Assembly: GCF_964275005.1 (NCBI RefSeq)
Contig: NC_092700.1
Span: 22,801,674-22,865,673, forward strand
Direction of reading: 5' to 3'
From: Diadema setosum
Taxonomy: Eukaryota > Echinodermata > Echinoidea > Diadematoida > Diadematidae
DNA: 64,000 nucleotides
The notes beneath the pieces are model-generated. The model saw only the letters and a program-made list of their open reading frames with translations, ran no database searches and had not been told where the DNA came from. Of this stretch, positions 1-14,110 are shown one piece after another. Positions within the stretch are counted from its first letter, which is position 1. Each line of letters begins with the position of its first letter. The translations under genes and the position numbers were made by a program.

Positions 1-401
1 CATAGGTCATTCATGCATGATTTGCATGTGAGGTCCAAATGGGTGGAAAGGAAACAGTAGAGGGCGCTTTTCATTACTCTCTTTATGAGTACATACTCAC
101 TACTAATAAAGTTTGCCAGCAAATAGAAACCCTTCTTTGTTTAAACCAGAATGTCTGTGTATACAGTTGTAGCTTATACCGGTTAGTCTTTTTAAAATGT
201 TTTGCTGGAGCTACATTTCAGAGGGCAATTACCTTTATAATGCACTCACAATACAATTTTAACTCAAGATAATGCACCATGGTTTAAAAAATATTTTATC
301 AAACACAGATCTACACAATTTTAATAAAGCTATCGATTGGCCAATTTGTATGTAATTTCAACTACCCTCTTGATGTTTTAGCATGGTATTCCGTGCAGAA
401 C

Positions 402-501
402 TTAACCCGTTGAGGACGGTTTGATTTTGCTACATTGTACAACACGCAATTCCCATAGACGCTTGCCCGAGTATACTCGGGACTCGTCCTCAACGGGTTA
501 A
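402..501. repeat. 100-bp palindromic TTAA element
   Basis: Perfect 17-bp terminal inverted repeats, TTAACCCGTTGAGGACG at the left and its complement at the right. Both ends carry TTAA. Too small to code anything; a miniature inverted-repeat transposable element (MITE). Confidence 0.8.
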
Positions 502-2431
502 ACTCTCTTGTGAGACTATTCATTCAATACTATATGTGTCTGTACACTTAAACTTTATGTTCCATATATGCAAAATTATTTTAATTAACTACATTTTCTA
601 GAAATAAATTATGTCTCTCCCTTCTGATTATGTTTGCATAAACATTCCATGACTGTCAAATGATTGGAAACTTACCATATTTTTCCCCAGCCAATTCCCC
701 TCCCCCCCCCCCCAAAAAAAAGATACAAAAATAAAAAAGTGGTGACGAACACTGTAGGCCTAGGACCCTGCTAAAGGTAGACGAACAACACTGACCATTA
801 AGTAACCAAGATACAATGTTACATTGCAGAGTTTCCCCATGTATTTCAAGAGAAATTAAACAAGTAAAATGTACAGTTGATGAAATTTGCAATAAATTTT
901 ATAGACATTTGACAATTACAAAAATCAATTCTATTTTTTCTTTTCAGACAAAACAAACCAAAATATTCACATTGTTATTATTCATGTTATTTTCACACTA
1001 AATTCCTTTACATTTTTGGAAAATTACGCACAAAATTTTGAACACTGAAAAAAAAAACACTGTTCCATGGTTATTTACTGTGTAATTGTTCATTCAGCTT
1101 ATCATACACACTTCCACACACATTATCATTACCAATCTGGATTTGCACAAAAACTCAATCCTCATCCTTGACATTCCAGCATGACACCATGTTTTTGTTT
1201 GAGTTTATTCGGTGTTTATCATTCCCATTTAAGAATATTTGCACTACATTTACCTGTTGGTAGTCTGACTACAAGACTATCTTTCTGTCCCATAGTTGGG
1301 ATAGTTTGACCCAAATTAATCATCATTGAATAACATTTCTTGGATATTTCATGGTCCTGAGACAGCAATGTACTGTAGGCCCTGCCAGTAGGCTCAACAC
1401 CGATCATACAAGATGTAGACCAAAATTCATTAATTCAGGGTCTCAAATAACATCGAACAGATATTGAACATCATCTGACTGGTACGTATATGCCCTACAT
1501 GTGTCTGATCTTGGTGTGCAATTCCATCGATCAAGCCAACTTTAGTTTAAGTAATACAGAGTAATGCTGAGAGGAAAAAAATGACAATGATTTCATTAAA
1601 ATTGGACCTGAAATTATAAGACCCAGAATGTAACTCTTAATTAATTTGCATTAATTTCCGAGAAATAGTGGTACATGTAGGCCTACTGATTCTCTAGCTG
1701 AGGTCTAGACATGTACACGCTGATGCATATTTTAGTCAACTATAGTCTAGTGTCTACCGGTAGTTGGATAACTGCCACTATAGTTATACGAGGAGCCATT
1801 TTAGTCTGTCATCCCCTACAGGAAACTGGCATGTATAGGTTCCTAAAATCTAGACAAGAGTGACTGCGTTTGTGGTGTAAATAAAACATGTTTGTGTTAA
1901 GCTGGCCAGTAAAATGGCTTTGATAAAAAGGTTGGAGTTTCTTCTACCAGAATCAGTTTTCTTTCTGTATGAAAACCGTGTGTATGGCAGTATTATTTAC
2001 CTTTTCTCCAATGTAGTGCATGCTTATTTTGATGTAAAACTTATTTGAAGAGCAATTAAACACAGCTGAGCTCAGAAGAAATTTGCTTTCGCTGACCCAT
2101 TCCAGGTGCCTACTTTGTGAAGAACGAGTCTTTTTGAGCCCATCAGCGCACATTCTATTCATGCCTCGCGATCGATCAATATTTTCATTGTTTGATGGCA
2201 CATGTACTGGTAGTTAATCGTGCAAAAGCATACTAAAGTACATTTAACGCTTGACTGTTTTCGCACAGGCAAATTACCAACCTGCCCGCTCTCCATCAAC
2301 CTGCAAATAGAATCTCATTGTAGGGTATTGCCTGAAGGCTCTCAGAGAATTGCGGGAGGAACGGGTTAAAATGCAATAATTATGGGAGATGATGTCATAC
2401 TCTCTAGTCTGGTCAATCCGAAATTGAATGA

Positions 2432-2970
2432 AGTTTTATCATCTAATTTGTGTGTAATAGAGTTGTTACATTATGTTTAATACAAACAGACCTAAGATCT
2501 AAGATCGATGGTTGTTTTAAAATTTAAAACATCTACAGTACAGATGTATGTCTAAACCAGGGAGGTGAGGTTATAACTTCCATCTCCAGGATCAGGAGTC
2601 CATTATCTAATAAATGTAAAACTTTACAGATAGACCTCAGGAAAAAAAAAAAAAAAGAAAATGCTTCAAAGTCTGGCTTTGCGATATTTAAGTGGTAAGT
2701 CTTAAGTTTTATCATCTAATTTGTGTGTAATAGAGTTGTTACATTATATTTAATACAAACAGACCTAAGATCTAAGATCGATGGTTGTTTTAAAATTTAA
2801 AACATCTACAGATGTATGTCTAAACCAGGGAGGTGAGGTAACTTCCATCTCCAGGATCAGGAGTCCATTATCTAATAAATGTAAAACTTTACAGATAGAC
2901 CTCAGAAAAAAAAAAAAGAAAATGCTTGAAAGTCTGGCTTTGCGATATTTAAGTGGTAACATTAAGTCTT
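2432..2970. repeat. Tandem duplication, 273-bp unit, two copies
   Basis: The unit starting AGTTTTATCATCTAATTTG at 2432 is repeated from 2705 with only small indels and a few substitutions, including a different length of the poly-A run. The copies are nearly identical, so the duplication is recent. Confidence 0.9.
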
Positions 2971-2999
2971 CTGGTTCCTACTGAACTCTTACTCTAGGC

Positions 3000-3570
3000 A
3001 TTGGGCCTCCCAGTAGATTAACGTTAGAAGTACAAAGTCTGTAAAAACACAAAACTCTGTTAGACATCTAACACAATACTGAGATCTAACATTAGGCCTA
3101 AATCTACATTCTTCTGTTAGACCTACTCAACTTTTTATACTGTTATAGAATCCAGTTTCTTTTAGATCTAACAGGTTAGATCTATTTGACCGTTTATAAT
3201 ATCTACTAGATCTAGGGTTTCTAGTTAGCATAAAGTTGAGTAGGCTCCTAGGCCCTTAACAGAAGCCAGATCTAACGTTCGTACTAGATCTAAATGTGTC
3301 AACGTTAGATCTAACGGGTTAGTAGAATCTAGACCAGCTAGACCTAGTTCGGCATTCAGGATCATATCGCATATTATTAGTCAAATTGGCATTTGAATTT
3401 TAGACCAACCAAGATTAACAAGAAGGGATTTCCATACACACCACCATACACGCCTGATTTTTTTTGTTGTTTTTTTGTTTTTTTGTTTAACAGTTAACGT
3501 TTAATAGGCAGACCTTTTTTTTAGCAAAGATCTCATGTAGGATCTAACCTTAGAAATTCTAACGTTAGAC
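3000..3570. repeat. Degenerate (TAACGTTAGATCT)-like simple repeat zone
   Basis: Motifs such as AGATCTAAC, TAACGTTAG and CTAGATCTA recur many times in both orientations over about 500 nt without fixed spacing. No coding potential seen. Confidence 0.5.
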
Positions 3571-4340
3571 CTTGTCAATCTAGGTAATTAATACTGACTT
3601 GTCCACCTGACAACATTTTAAATTGATAGGACAAAGATAGATGGTCTATATTACCAATAAATACACCCGTCAAATATGACCACTTGCAAGTAAAGGCAGT
3701 TCCCTCGTCTCATCAATGCTCATGAATTGATTGCCAGTTCCACGCACTAGTACATAGTAGTAGGGACCTAATAGCTGCGTGCAGTGCCGGTGTCCCGTTG
3801 GCCTGGTACCGTACCCGAGCGAGCCCTCGTCGAAATCCCGCCTCAATGTGCATACACATCGTCTGCTATGCTGAGCGTCTGGGCTGGGCGATTCGACTGA
3901 AGCGACTGAAAAAGCGTTCATTCAAGTCTCATCCAAAATATCACGACACAATGCCTCAGCATGTACTTAATAACATTTACCATACTCCGTCATGGTCAGG
4001 TAATGTTCTTCTTGAGTTTTCATAAAATGAACAAAGGTTGTATCGCTGCTCGATCGCTAACCTAACAACGCACGTGTAGAACGAGGCGGGCAGTAGATTC
4101 TCTCTCAGCCGGCGGCGCCTTGATTGGATCAAGGACAGGTGGACGTAAGCGTATAATAATGTCGCAAGGTGGCGCTATAGCATCTTGAGCTGAGCAGCTA
4201 GCAGTGAGGCAGCTGCAGTTGAGCTGCCAAGATAAATGAACACAATGATCGCATCCTGTCTAGATCCCACAAGTCACGCACCCAATATTATAATGGTAGT
4301 AAAATTTTTGGTTTATGGCAATTACCCCCTGAACATAAAT

Positions 4341-4665
4341 GGCCGGCGGAAGGGGAGGGGGGTTTGCCGTGGGGGCTCGGGCCCCCACTTTTTGTGCACC
4401 ATACAAAGAAAATAATACCTAGGTGTCATCACTTTGCCCCCCCCCCCACACTTTTTTTTTTTTTTTAACCCGGAAGTACGTTTAGTGGCACTAAAGAGAA
4501 AAAGATAGAGATCTTTAAAGGTAAGTGCGGTAAGGTTATGTTTTTCCGGTTTCCGGTCCCTGAATGGAGCAGGAGAGATGAGCTGAGGACCTTTTTTTTT
4601 TTTTTCTGCTTGTTAGCTCATGAACCCGGAAGTGGGCCCCCACTTTTGAAAACGCTCCGCCGGCC
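4341..4665. repeat. Inverted-repeat element with GGCCGGCGGA ends
   Basis: Ten-base perfect terminal inverted repeat (4341-4350 and 4656-4665). Internally GGGCCCCCACTTTT occurs twice, near both ends in the same direction, along with AACCCGGAAGT twice. No clear target duplication. Confidence 0.45.
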
Positions 4666-5471
4666 CTGGAACAATACCCCAGACCTTTCCCCTTCACCTT
4701 CCCCTAACCCTAATCCTAACTGTAAACCTAAACCAGCCCTAATCTTTACTCTCACATTATCACTAACCAGCATTTAGCCGGGGCCCCGGGTACCGTACAC
4801 ATTGTCCCTTTTTTGTCTCATATCAATTTCCATAATAAGTGTTATTAGGTGAAGGCGCCCCAGGTTGTAATTATAATTATGATGGTAAATATCAATAGGT
4901 TGTTTTATGATAATCAATATCACTAGTAGGCCTAATGGATGTTATATTCATTTACACGTCCCTTCCTTTTTACTGTTCAGTAAGTTAGTTTTTGACCGTG
5001 GCTAATATCAGTATCATCACAATTAACGCCATACAGCTATACACAGATTCACATGCACGAGAAAATAAATAAATAAAAAAAAAAAAAAAAAACTCACTGC
5101 CTGAAATAAAAGATACAATGTTCACACAAATTAATGATATCCTTTTCCCTGAGAGTTTTAAAACCATTTACTTACTGATACATGACTGTACATACTCACC
5201 GGCGGCGCTGCCCAGATTCAAGTGAATAATATTATCCGTGAGGCACCGAGGCCTGTCATCCCGGAGACACGAAAAAAAAAAAAAAAAAAAAATGGGGGGG
5301 GGGGGCACAAACCGAAAAAGTCTTTACATACGTCTAGGATATTAAGATTTCATTCCGGTAACTTATTACAATTTGATACGACGTTAGGGAAAGAACTTGA
5401 GAAAAGAAGTTTACAGCTCCTTACTATATGTCAAGTTGCGTGTGTCTCCCGCGAGCCCTGTTGCCTGAAAG

Positions 5472-5850
5472 TTAAAGGGATGACACAGTTTCGGTTGAGA
5501 TGGGGCTTCAGGTTTCCAACGCTTTTTGATGATGACCTTTTGAGATGATAAGATGATACCTCTTATATGGAAGATGAAAGAGCATTTCTAATGATGAAAA
5601 TTGGTTTTGAAATGGCTGATCCAAAAACAAAGTGATCCAAATGAAAGGTGGGACCCACCTTCTTTACGATCGCTTTGTTTTACTTTGGTTTTGGATATCA
5701 CAGCCATTTTATATCAAAACGGATTTTCATCAATGAACTTTTCCTCTGTTATTCTCTATTCATATTCAATAGTGGTTTACATTATTTTGCAAAAAGTTAA
5801 AGGCTTAATCCTCAGATCACCTCATCCAATACTATACCATCCCTTTTTAA
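5472..5850. repeat. TTAA MITE, family A (diverged copy)
   Basis: Begins TTAAAGGGATGACACAGTTT and ends CCATCCCTTTTTAA. Internal near-palindrome with TTGGTTTTGAAATGGCTGA and its complement-like partner. Same family as 16498-16889 and 56872-57262. Confidence 0.75.
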
Positions 5851-6019
5851 GATCAAACATAAGTCAGAAAATCTAACATGATTTAGAAAATCTAACATTA
5901 AAGTCTTTGAATACTCCATTCTGATTGGCTGATAATACTGGACTTATCCAATATGTTTCTGACTTTATGCATCCTTCTATGTAAACGGGGCCAGCCAAGG
6001 GCCAGCCAAGGGCCAAGAT

Positions 6020-6776
<757 letters not shown>

Positions 6777-7561
6777 TGAGTCCTGTGTCTGTGACTGTGC
6801 GTTGTGTTCGCCCAATTTTGTTTTTGCAGCAGCTGTCTCTTGAAAACTTTCATGTGCTATAATATAAGGATGAATTTAATTCCCTGTTCCTCAGCTGACG
6901 TTATCTATCTTGTGGCATGAATCAGTTCTACAGAACATTTTGTCAGGACACAGAATGACAGATGTGCAGACAGAGTTTGACTCTAACGTTAGGACCCCAG
7001 CCAGGAGGTAAAATTAGATTTTAAAATTTACTTGTCCTCCTGGCCTGGTGAACCAGAGAGTCAAGAGACAGAGTGGTACTGGTGTGTGTCTACATTGTAG
7101 TTACCCTGTTCCAGTTGCTCTGCGCTCTGGTTGTTTATGCAGCAATAAACACGATAAACAGATAAATGTCAATTTTATGATTGATAATAATATGTTTGAC
7201 AGTGCCAGAGTAGACTAGGGAAATTCCAGGGGTTAAGGGACCACAAATAGTTTTGACCTCTCTCGACTGATGTTTTGGGTTAATTAATGAGGGTACTGGA
7301 TGCCTAGGGGTGGAATGGGGGAGGGGGGAGGGGGTCTTGTCTCGGCATTTGCTCAAATGTAGGGTCTACATTGCAAATTGTTCAATAATTGTGCTGTATT
7401 CCAATGTATCCAGTTGAATATTATGTAGATTCTAGACATGATACCCATAGCAGACAGTACTGATGTGTGTAAATTGCTCAATCGTATGTTTTATTACAAT
7501 AAATGAGGGGTATGGTGAGGAACAGGCCAGGATACAAACAGGTAGGCCAACAGTTTGTATG

Positions 7562-7867
7562 CAGGGCTCGACACTAACGGTGGCCCGGTGGCCCGGGGCC
7601 ACCAAAATGAAAGTCGGGCCACATAATTTCAGAAAAGGGCAAATTTGGTGGCCCACCTGGGGCCACCAAAATTATTTGAAAAGTGTGTCAATAAATTCTT
7701 AACTCTTTGCGCCGGAAATGCATAAATGCATGCAGTGAGTGTGCGACTTATTAAAAAAAAATGGACTTTTATCAATGTTTTTTTTTTTTTTCGGGCCACC
7801 AATTATTTCTCTCGGGCCACCAAAAATTTGAAATTGATGATTTGAATAAAGTTAGTGTCGAGCCCTG
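7562..7867. repeat. hAT-type MITE with CAGGGCTCGACACTAAC ends
   Basis: Perfect 17-bp terminal inverted repeats at 7562-7578 and 7851-7867, starting CAGGG as in hAT superfamily elements. Internal copies of GGGCCACCAAAA. GTATG flanks both sides directly; a full 8-bp target duplication is not preserved. Confidence 0.8.
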
Positions 7868-10362
7868 GTATGTCAAAAACAATTTACAAAACATCTGTAG
7901 GTTCTATACTGTCGGGATCAGAATTTTGTGTTCATGATTTAGTTTATACACTGATACATTTTGTATATTGACCTTGAAAACATTTCCTTTTTTTCAATTC
8001 TACAGAAACAGAATATTCAAATTCAGCTGAGTGAGAAATAGAAATCCAAGTACATGTTCAATCTCATTCATGTTTTGTTTTGTTTTTCCACACATATTAC
8101 AATGTGCAACTTGTCCAGCACTTTATATGGCACATGGATTTCCCAAAAACTTAAAGAATGTACAAATTTTGAATGAATTGTCAGGTTTTTCTCGAACTTC
8201 ACTTTATACATTGACGTACTGTACATACCACTGACTTTTTTTTTTCTGTTATGTTTGAATACACAATATGATTTGCTGTGCTGGAGGACAATCTGAACTC
8301 AAGTTTGCTTTCTGCAAGCTTAGTGGTAATGGGTCTTTGTGCTAAGTCTATACATAGATTTTAGAATCTCGTAGGAAATGGGTTATCATGTAGGCTGAGG
8401 CTAAGTGCACTTTTGTCTCCCAAGGGGAGATCTGATTTTACAATGTACAGTTTTGTACATGTAAATGCTTGTCATTTGTTGTAGAATTTAGAAACTGGAA
8501 TTTCCATACGTAAAGTGGGTTACAAAACCATGACCAGAAAGTATACATTGTGGCATGTACTTGTAGAACATCATAGCAAGCATCTACAGCTGTAAATGTT
8601 GTGAGTGGGGCCAAATAACAACCCTTTGCACAACTGTGTGTACAGTTGTATTGGTGTACTACTGTATCATGCAGAATGCTGCATGTTGTAGTGTGGATCA
8701 ATACTGTAGACATATTGGCCGAATTCTCAGAGTTTTAGTTATGATCAACGGGCTACAAGATCAATCACGAGTACACAGGTACTCTACAGGTGTATGATAT
8801 TCCCAAGACTTGATATTTCCCCTGCTTTTGTAGTTTTTGTGCAAATTACTTGAAAAAGTAAATTCCATCACGTTGCGCATAGAGGACACTTTTCCTGTTT
8901 TACTGGTAATTTATGGAAAAGTCTGAGGTCAAATATATTAGACATGTACTTTCTGAAAACTGCAGATTCTCAGCTTTCATATGATATATAACATGAAATA
9001 CAAGTGTCAATATGAAAATTTAGTCCAAGTGAACACTATTTTTGGATCAGATCCACCTCTCATTTAATTAGCATATTTTATTTCAAGAGGTTTAGGCAGG
9101 AGGAAGGCGGAGGGGGGGGGGGGGCAACTGTGAAATTAATCCCAAAACGAACTAAAGGAAACCTCAAATTTATCATGATAAATGCTTTACGGTATCAGTC
9201 TCTTTGTCCATGCAGCATGCTCTAGCAGCATACTCTAGACACTATCAAAAGACTTGGATTGCCTTCCATGATCTGAGAGAGGTTTCAAGTTTCAATGTAC
9301 TCTAGCAGTACATTGTATGGTCATAAAGTTCTATAAATACACATGTATCGGGAGATCTGGCTCTGCAGCACTCATTGTTGTTGTTGTTGTTGTTGTTGTG
9401 CTCTCCATTGTTTTGAATGCTCCTTTACCGCGTCCAGACATGATGGCGTGAGTTGATTGTGGTTTAGCTGATGAGAGATCCAAAAGCCGAATGATCTCTT
9501 CTGCTTTGAGTAGTCTTTGTTCAAGCCAGAGAAGAGCTGCTTGGAATGGAAATAACAATGTAGACTTTTAATTGTCATATAAAAACAAAACAAAAGAGAA
9601 TACATGAACACCGACACAAACAAAAGCAATATTAGAAAATGTATCTTGAATGATTATTGCCTCAGTTGTGGACCCATAAATCTGCCTATCTAGACTTTTA
9701 CACATCCCAACGTTAACAAATTAGAATTTGCTATAAAAATTCACTAATTTGATAGACTATACTCAAAAGTACCACAGTATGTCATAGCCATTCATTGCCA
9801 TGGAAATTTGTTCTAAACAGCCTTGCTTGGCCTGAGCACTTGTGTTGCTAATCATGATTTCAGCTGGTTCCAACATTGTAAGGTATAACATAAGACTGTG
9901 ATGTTATAAAGTTTGATACATTATGCCTGATAGAGAGCATTATGTCATCAAATATATTTCAAAAGAAGATTTCACAACATGGTAACACCCACACACAGTT
10001 TCTAGCCATAATTTGATATACACATGTACCTCAACCGTGGCACACATGGTTGAGCCAAGTGAGTACTTTTCAAATGTCACATGCTTCTTTTAACTACAGG
10101 GTGTACGTGTGAAATCCAAACTGTTTACATCATAGCTTTCTTCTGATGTATGAAGGTACAATTTGTATTACCTTCAATGTGTTTCATCATAGTATCCATA
10201 CATGGTTTGGCTGAACAACAATGGAGTACTTGCACTTGCTGCCATCTCTGCAAAAAGGTTTTGAGCTGTGCGTCAAATACAGACCTATGTAGTGCATTGT
10301 GCAAGAAGAAAAGTTTGGCAAAACTGAGCATGTGCTGACTGTTTGTTTGTTTTCTCATACAG
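7868..10362. other. TRAM1 intron 1, remainder
   Basis: AT-rich intron sequence with no recognised gene. It holds poly-T and poly-G runs (9111-9123) and a (TTG)n run at 9376-9400. Confidence 0.6.
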
Positions 10363-10429
10363 GTGACGACTCCACTGGCTTCAATGTTTGTCATGATGCA
10401 ATACAACATAACAAGCAACAGTACAGAAG
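10363..10429 (+). CDS. TRAM1: TRAM1 exon 2 (residues 44-65, lumenal loop)
   Basis: A 67-nt exon after a TTTTCTCATACAG acceptor, with a GTGAGG donor in phase 1. It reads FVMMQYNITSNSTE at its end. The two N-x-S/T sequons (NIT and NST) lie in the first lumenal loop, where vertebrate TRAM1 is also N-glycosylated. Confidence 0.93.
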
Positions 10430-10481
10430 GTGAGGAAACCAAAGGTAGGAAAAAAAAAAAAGAAGCTTGAAGCTGGTGACC

Positions 10482-11513
10482 TTAAAGATAATAAAAAGTT
10501 TTGGTACCTCTAAAGTGTCCTTGAATTTCCTTGTCTTAGTTTGTGTTTCAGGTTAAAGTACCTTTCATATAACTAACACTGTGAGACTTACTCGCCCCAA
10601 AGTGCTCTCATGTCTTAGTAATCATGCAATTAACTGCGATCAGCAGCCCCATATGCATAGCGTCCAGCAGTCCCATACGCATAGCGTGATCGGGCTTTGC
10701 ATTGTAGCATTCAGGATCATGACAGATTTAGTATCGCAGGGTAAATGTCAACTTAAAATCCCATAAATTCTTCAATTTGAAGACTTACCAATTAACTTGA
10801 AGTATTGAAAACAGGCTTCGGGCAACGTTTGGTTCTGCCTATAGTCCCTTTCTGTTCGAATTGATGAGTGAATGTGACTCGGTCGACAGGACCTTAGGAG
10901 AGCTACATACAGTACACTGAATACTACAGCCAGTGCATGCGAACACATCACATGCACACAAATTTCAAATCCATGAACGGATACGATGTTTGTGTGCGCA
11001 TGCGCTGGCCATGGTATCCAGTGTATGTAGCTCTCCCAAGGTCCTCTCGACCGAGTCACATTCAGTCATCAATTCGAACAGAAAGGGACTATTGGCAGAA
11101 CCAAACGTTGTTCGAAGCCTGTTTTCAATACTTCAACTTAATTGGTAAGTCTTCAAATCAAAGAAATTTTTAGATTTTTAAGTTGACATTTACCCGCGAT
11201 ACTAATTCTGTCATGATCCTGAATGCTACAATGCAAAGCCCCATTACGCTATGCGTATGGGGCTGCTGGTCGCAGTTAGCTATGCGTACAATGGGCTGCA
11301 CGCTGCTGGTCGCAGTCAGTGGTTTCGTACAATATTTATCGACGCTGTACAGCGTCGGCTGTGGTACGAAACCATTATTGCATGATTACTAAGACATGAG
11401 AGCACTTTGGGGCGAGTAATTCTCACAGACAACGTACTTTAACCTGAAACACAAACCAAGACAAGGAAATTCAGGGAAGCTTTTGAGGTACCAAAACTTT
11501 TTATTATCTTTAA
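10482..11513. mobile_element. 1.03-kb foldback element with TTAA ends in TRAM1 intron 2
   Basis: Two arms of about 480 and 530 nt are inverted copies of each other, meeting near 10965. The ends read TTAAAGATAATAAAAAGTTT on both strands. The right arm has an extra segment (about 11270-11360) that itself has an inverted repeat around GACGCTGTACAGCGTC. No transposase frame is evident. Confidence 0.8.
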
Positions 11514-11605
11514 AGGGGAATTCCAAACCGGGTTGATGATTAGTCTGAAAAGATAGGGTACAATTGCAGAAGGACAATAGTGCTGAAGTTGTGAAGTTTT
11601 GCATA

Positions 11606-11865
11606 TATGTGACCCGCTTCAACAAAAGGATCCTAAAGTCGTTGACGGGTGAGCCCAGAAAATCGAGTTTGAAGTCAGATCACCAAATCTGTCAAAACGT
11701 CGGATTTCTGTTTTACATAATTTTGTAGTCTAATGTATCTTCTATCATCTGCCAAAATTTCGAAACTAAATGATCAAAGGAAAGGCCTGAAATAGCATTT
11801 TTCTGGGCCATGCTTGGCTCGCCCGTCAGCGACTTTAGGATCCTTTTGTTGTAGCGGGTCACATA
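11606..11865. repeat. 260-bp MITE with TATGTGACCCGC ends
   Basis: Terminal inverted repeats of about 48 nt with three mismatches, starting TATGTGACCCGCT and including AACAAAAGGATCCTAAAGTC. It begins 92 nt after the foldback element. Its terminal bases match those of the nested element at 24351-25787. Confidence 0.8.
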
Positions 11866-12502
11866 TGTTCACAGTTCTTGAACATTTTATATATATATGA
11901 TTATTTCCTACATGTAATTTTCATTTGATTTTGATCAGATTTTACCATTGTTATGAAATTTTATTCTGTCTTTTTCAGACCAACTTTTAACTGGACTAAA
12001 ATGCTCCATTAAAATTGCAAACCAGGAATGCATAACTATTGGTTCACTAAAATGATAGAGAATTGGCATAATTTCTGTTCTAGGCAACAGCCTGTAGGTT
12101 GAAAGAGGTGTCATTTATGCTTTATAACAGCCTGAAAATGCAGAAATGTCCATTTTGTTTTCAGGGCATCAACAGCTCTTTCACCAACACCAAAGAGGTA
12201 TAGATCTAGTTTTGTTGATTTTGATTATAGCCATACAAATAAAATGATTACTTTCTGACCTGAATTTTTACTTCATAGTGAAATTTCTTTTTTTTTTCTG
12301 TTAAACAAAGCATTTTGGGTGCATGAAACTTTCACGAATTTCTTGAGGAACCAGGATTTGCAATTTAATTGAAATGCATGGGAAAGTTCTTGTGTACACA
12401 AGGCATTCAATGCCAGTGGCAGTTTGCGAAAAATTTCATGCCGCCAATGTTTTTGGTTTTACAGTAGTATGAATGGGGTATTTGTCTCTTTCCCCACTAC
12501 AG

Positions 12503-12618
12503 AGAGCGGGGAAGAGGAGACACGCTACATGTACGGAGCCAGGGACTCGTTCTGCATCATCTTCTACTTCCTCATCAGCATTGTCCTCCACGCCGTGGTT
12601 CAGGAGTACATCCTTGAT
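12503..12618 (+). CDS. TRAM1: TRAM1 exon 3 (residues 66-104)
   Basis: It continues the acidic lumenal loop (ESGEEETRYMYGARD) and then a hydrophobic span (FCIIFYFLISIVLHAVV) ending QEYILD, a conserved TRAM motif. Acceptor CCCCACTACAG, donor GTAAGG, phase 0 at the end. A G/C-rich TTAA element begins 27 nt after the donor. Confidence 0.95.
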
Positions 12619-12644
12619 GTAAGGCACTCCTGTTCAGTTCCTGT

Positions 12645-12987
12645 TTAACCCTAACTAGGCCGGGTGGGGGGGGGGGGGGGGAGGGGGGCGTTTCGCACGA
12701 CGTTTTGCGCGATGTATCGCTATCGCGAGAAGCTATCGTTTCATGACTTTTTTCTTTCGAGTCTCCCGCATCTTTTGACACCAAATTTGCGATGCCCGGG
12801 TGCGCGGTTCCGAAGTTGCGCATAAATATGCACGTGCATGTCAGACCAAAAATTGCTCAAAAACGTGAATTTGTGTACAATTTCAATGCAAACTGTGTTA
12901 CAGAGCAAATTTCATAAATTTTCGTCGCGATCGCGCGGTCGACGGCTGAGATCCGGAGGGGGGCCTGGAGGCCCCCCCCCCCCCCCC

Positions 12988-13032
<45 letters not shown>

Positions 13033-13073
13033 CTCTATCATCTACCTGAATAGCCCAGCCTAGTTAGGGTTAA
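12645..13073. repeat. TTAA element with poly-G / poly-C ends (TTAACCCTAACTAGGC)
   Basis: Sixteen-base terminal inverted repeats beginning TTAACCCTAACTAGGC. Just inside lie a long G run (about 12666-12690) and a very long C run (about 12970-13031). The middle matches, in reverse, the ends of the 24161-26333 element. Confidence 0.8.
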
Positions 13074-13205
13074 CTCGTTTTTGACCCGTTCCATGCTGAA
13101 TTCTTAAATGCCCACAGACTTAATATGCAGGCCACCAGGTTTCCCGTATGGAATGGGTTATGTAAATAGCAAATTGTCAGTGTACCATGCCAATATCAGT
13201 GACAC

Positions 13206-13406
13206 GACATTTGCTTCTGCGACAATTGCTCAAGTCTTGTACTCTTCGAGGACTTTTGGTTAGGGTCAGGTTTATGATAGGATTTTAGGGTTTAATTTCA
13301 TGTGAAGATTAGGGTTAGGGTTATGTTTGTGGGTAGAATTTATGTTTGGCTTTAGTGTGCAGATACAATGTATACCATGGGAGCGATTGTCGCAGGAGCA
13401 AATGTC
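13206..13406. repeat. 201-bp inverted-repeat element (GACATTTGCT ends)
   Basis: Ends GACATTTGCTTCTGCGACAA and TTGTCGCAGGAGCAAATGTC are inverse copies with one mismatch. The middle has several TTAGGGTTAGGG-like units. A second, left-truncated copy is at 37920-38068. Confidence 0.7.
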
Positions 13407-14110
13407 ATAGATCCACCAATGTTATTTTAAGGTCATTGTCCCCAGAGGTTGATATAAAAACCAAGAGCTGCATGTTCAATGAAAGGAGAATCAATCTCAA
13501 ATACATTGTATGTACTGTGTAATATACACTGTGTATGTAGATTGAGTGAATGCAGCAATATTACATTATAGTAGAACATGTCAAAAAAGTTTGAGGATAA
13601 CTGGACAGTTTGTTCAAAAGTTTAAAATGTTTAAAAGTCTCGGTGCCACTTTCACTGGATTAGAAAGCTGCAAGATTTTCTGAGGTCACTGTGGGACAAT
13701 TAAAGAAAATGAAAAGATAATTCTCCAAGATGTTACTTAAGTTTCATTTTTACTTTTATATTAGAATGCTGTCTATTGCATTATATTTTAGAAGAGGGGA
13801 AAGATGTAGTGTACATACATGTATTGTTGTTTATAGTGTCATCTATCAACATTCACATTGTTGTAATATTGCGTCATTCGCCATGTTTTCTATGATGCTT
13901 TATAATAGCAGCTTTTTGTTGCCATGAAGTTTGCAGATGTACATGTAATTACTAGCAATTACCTCCACCTTTGTGGTGAAGAGTACAGTTGTATAATATC
14001 TATAAATTAAGTTATTTGTTATCCACAAGCATCCCACTTAATAGCAATGTCTATTTGAAGCATTTTATAAAAGAATACCTTGTGCAACATCTCACCTCAG
14101 GTAAGCTCCC

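Noticed and set aside
3670..4025. Overlapping open frames on both strands near 3700-4025
   Set aside because: Neither has splice context, known domains or codon bias. The sequence GTCGAAATCCCGCC resembles a tRNA B box, but no convincing A box or cloverleaf was found, so I did not call a tRNA or SINE.
10933..11173. Open frames with similar peptides on both strands at 10772-11173
   Set aside because: They are the two arms of the foldback element read in opposite directions, so the similarity is from the inverted repeat and not from a conserved gene.
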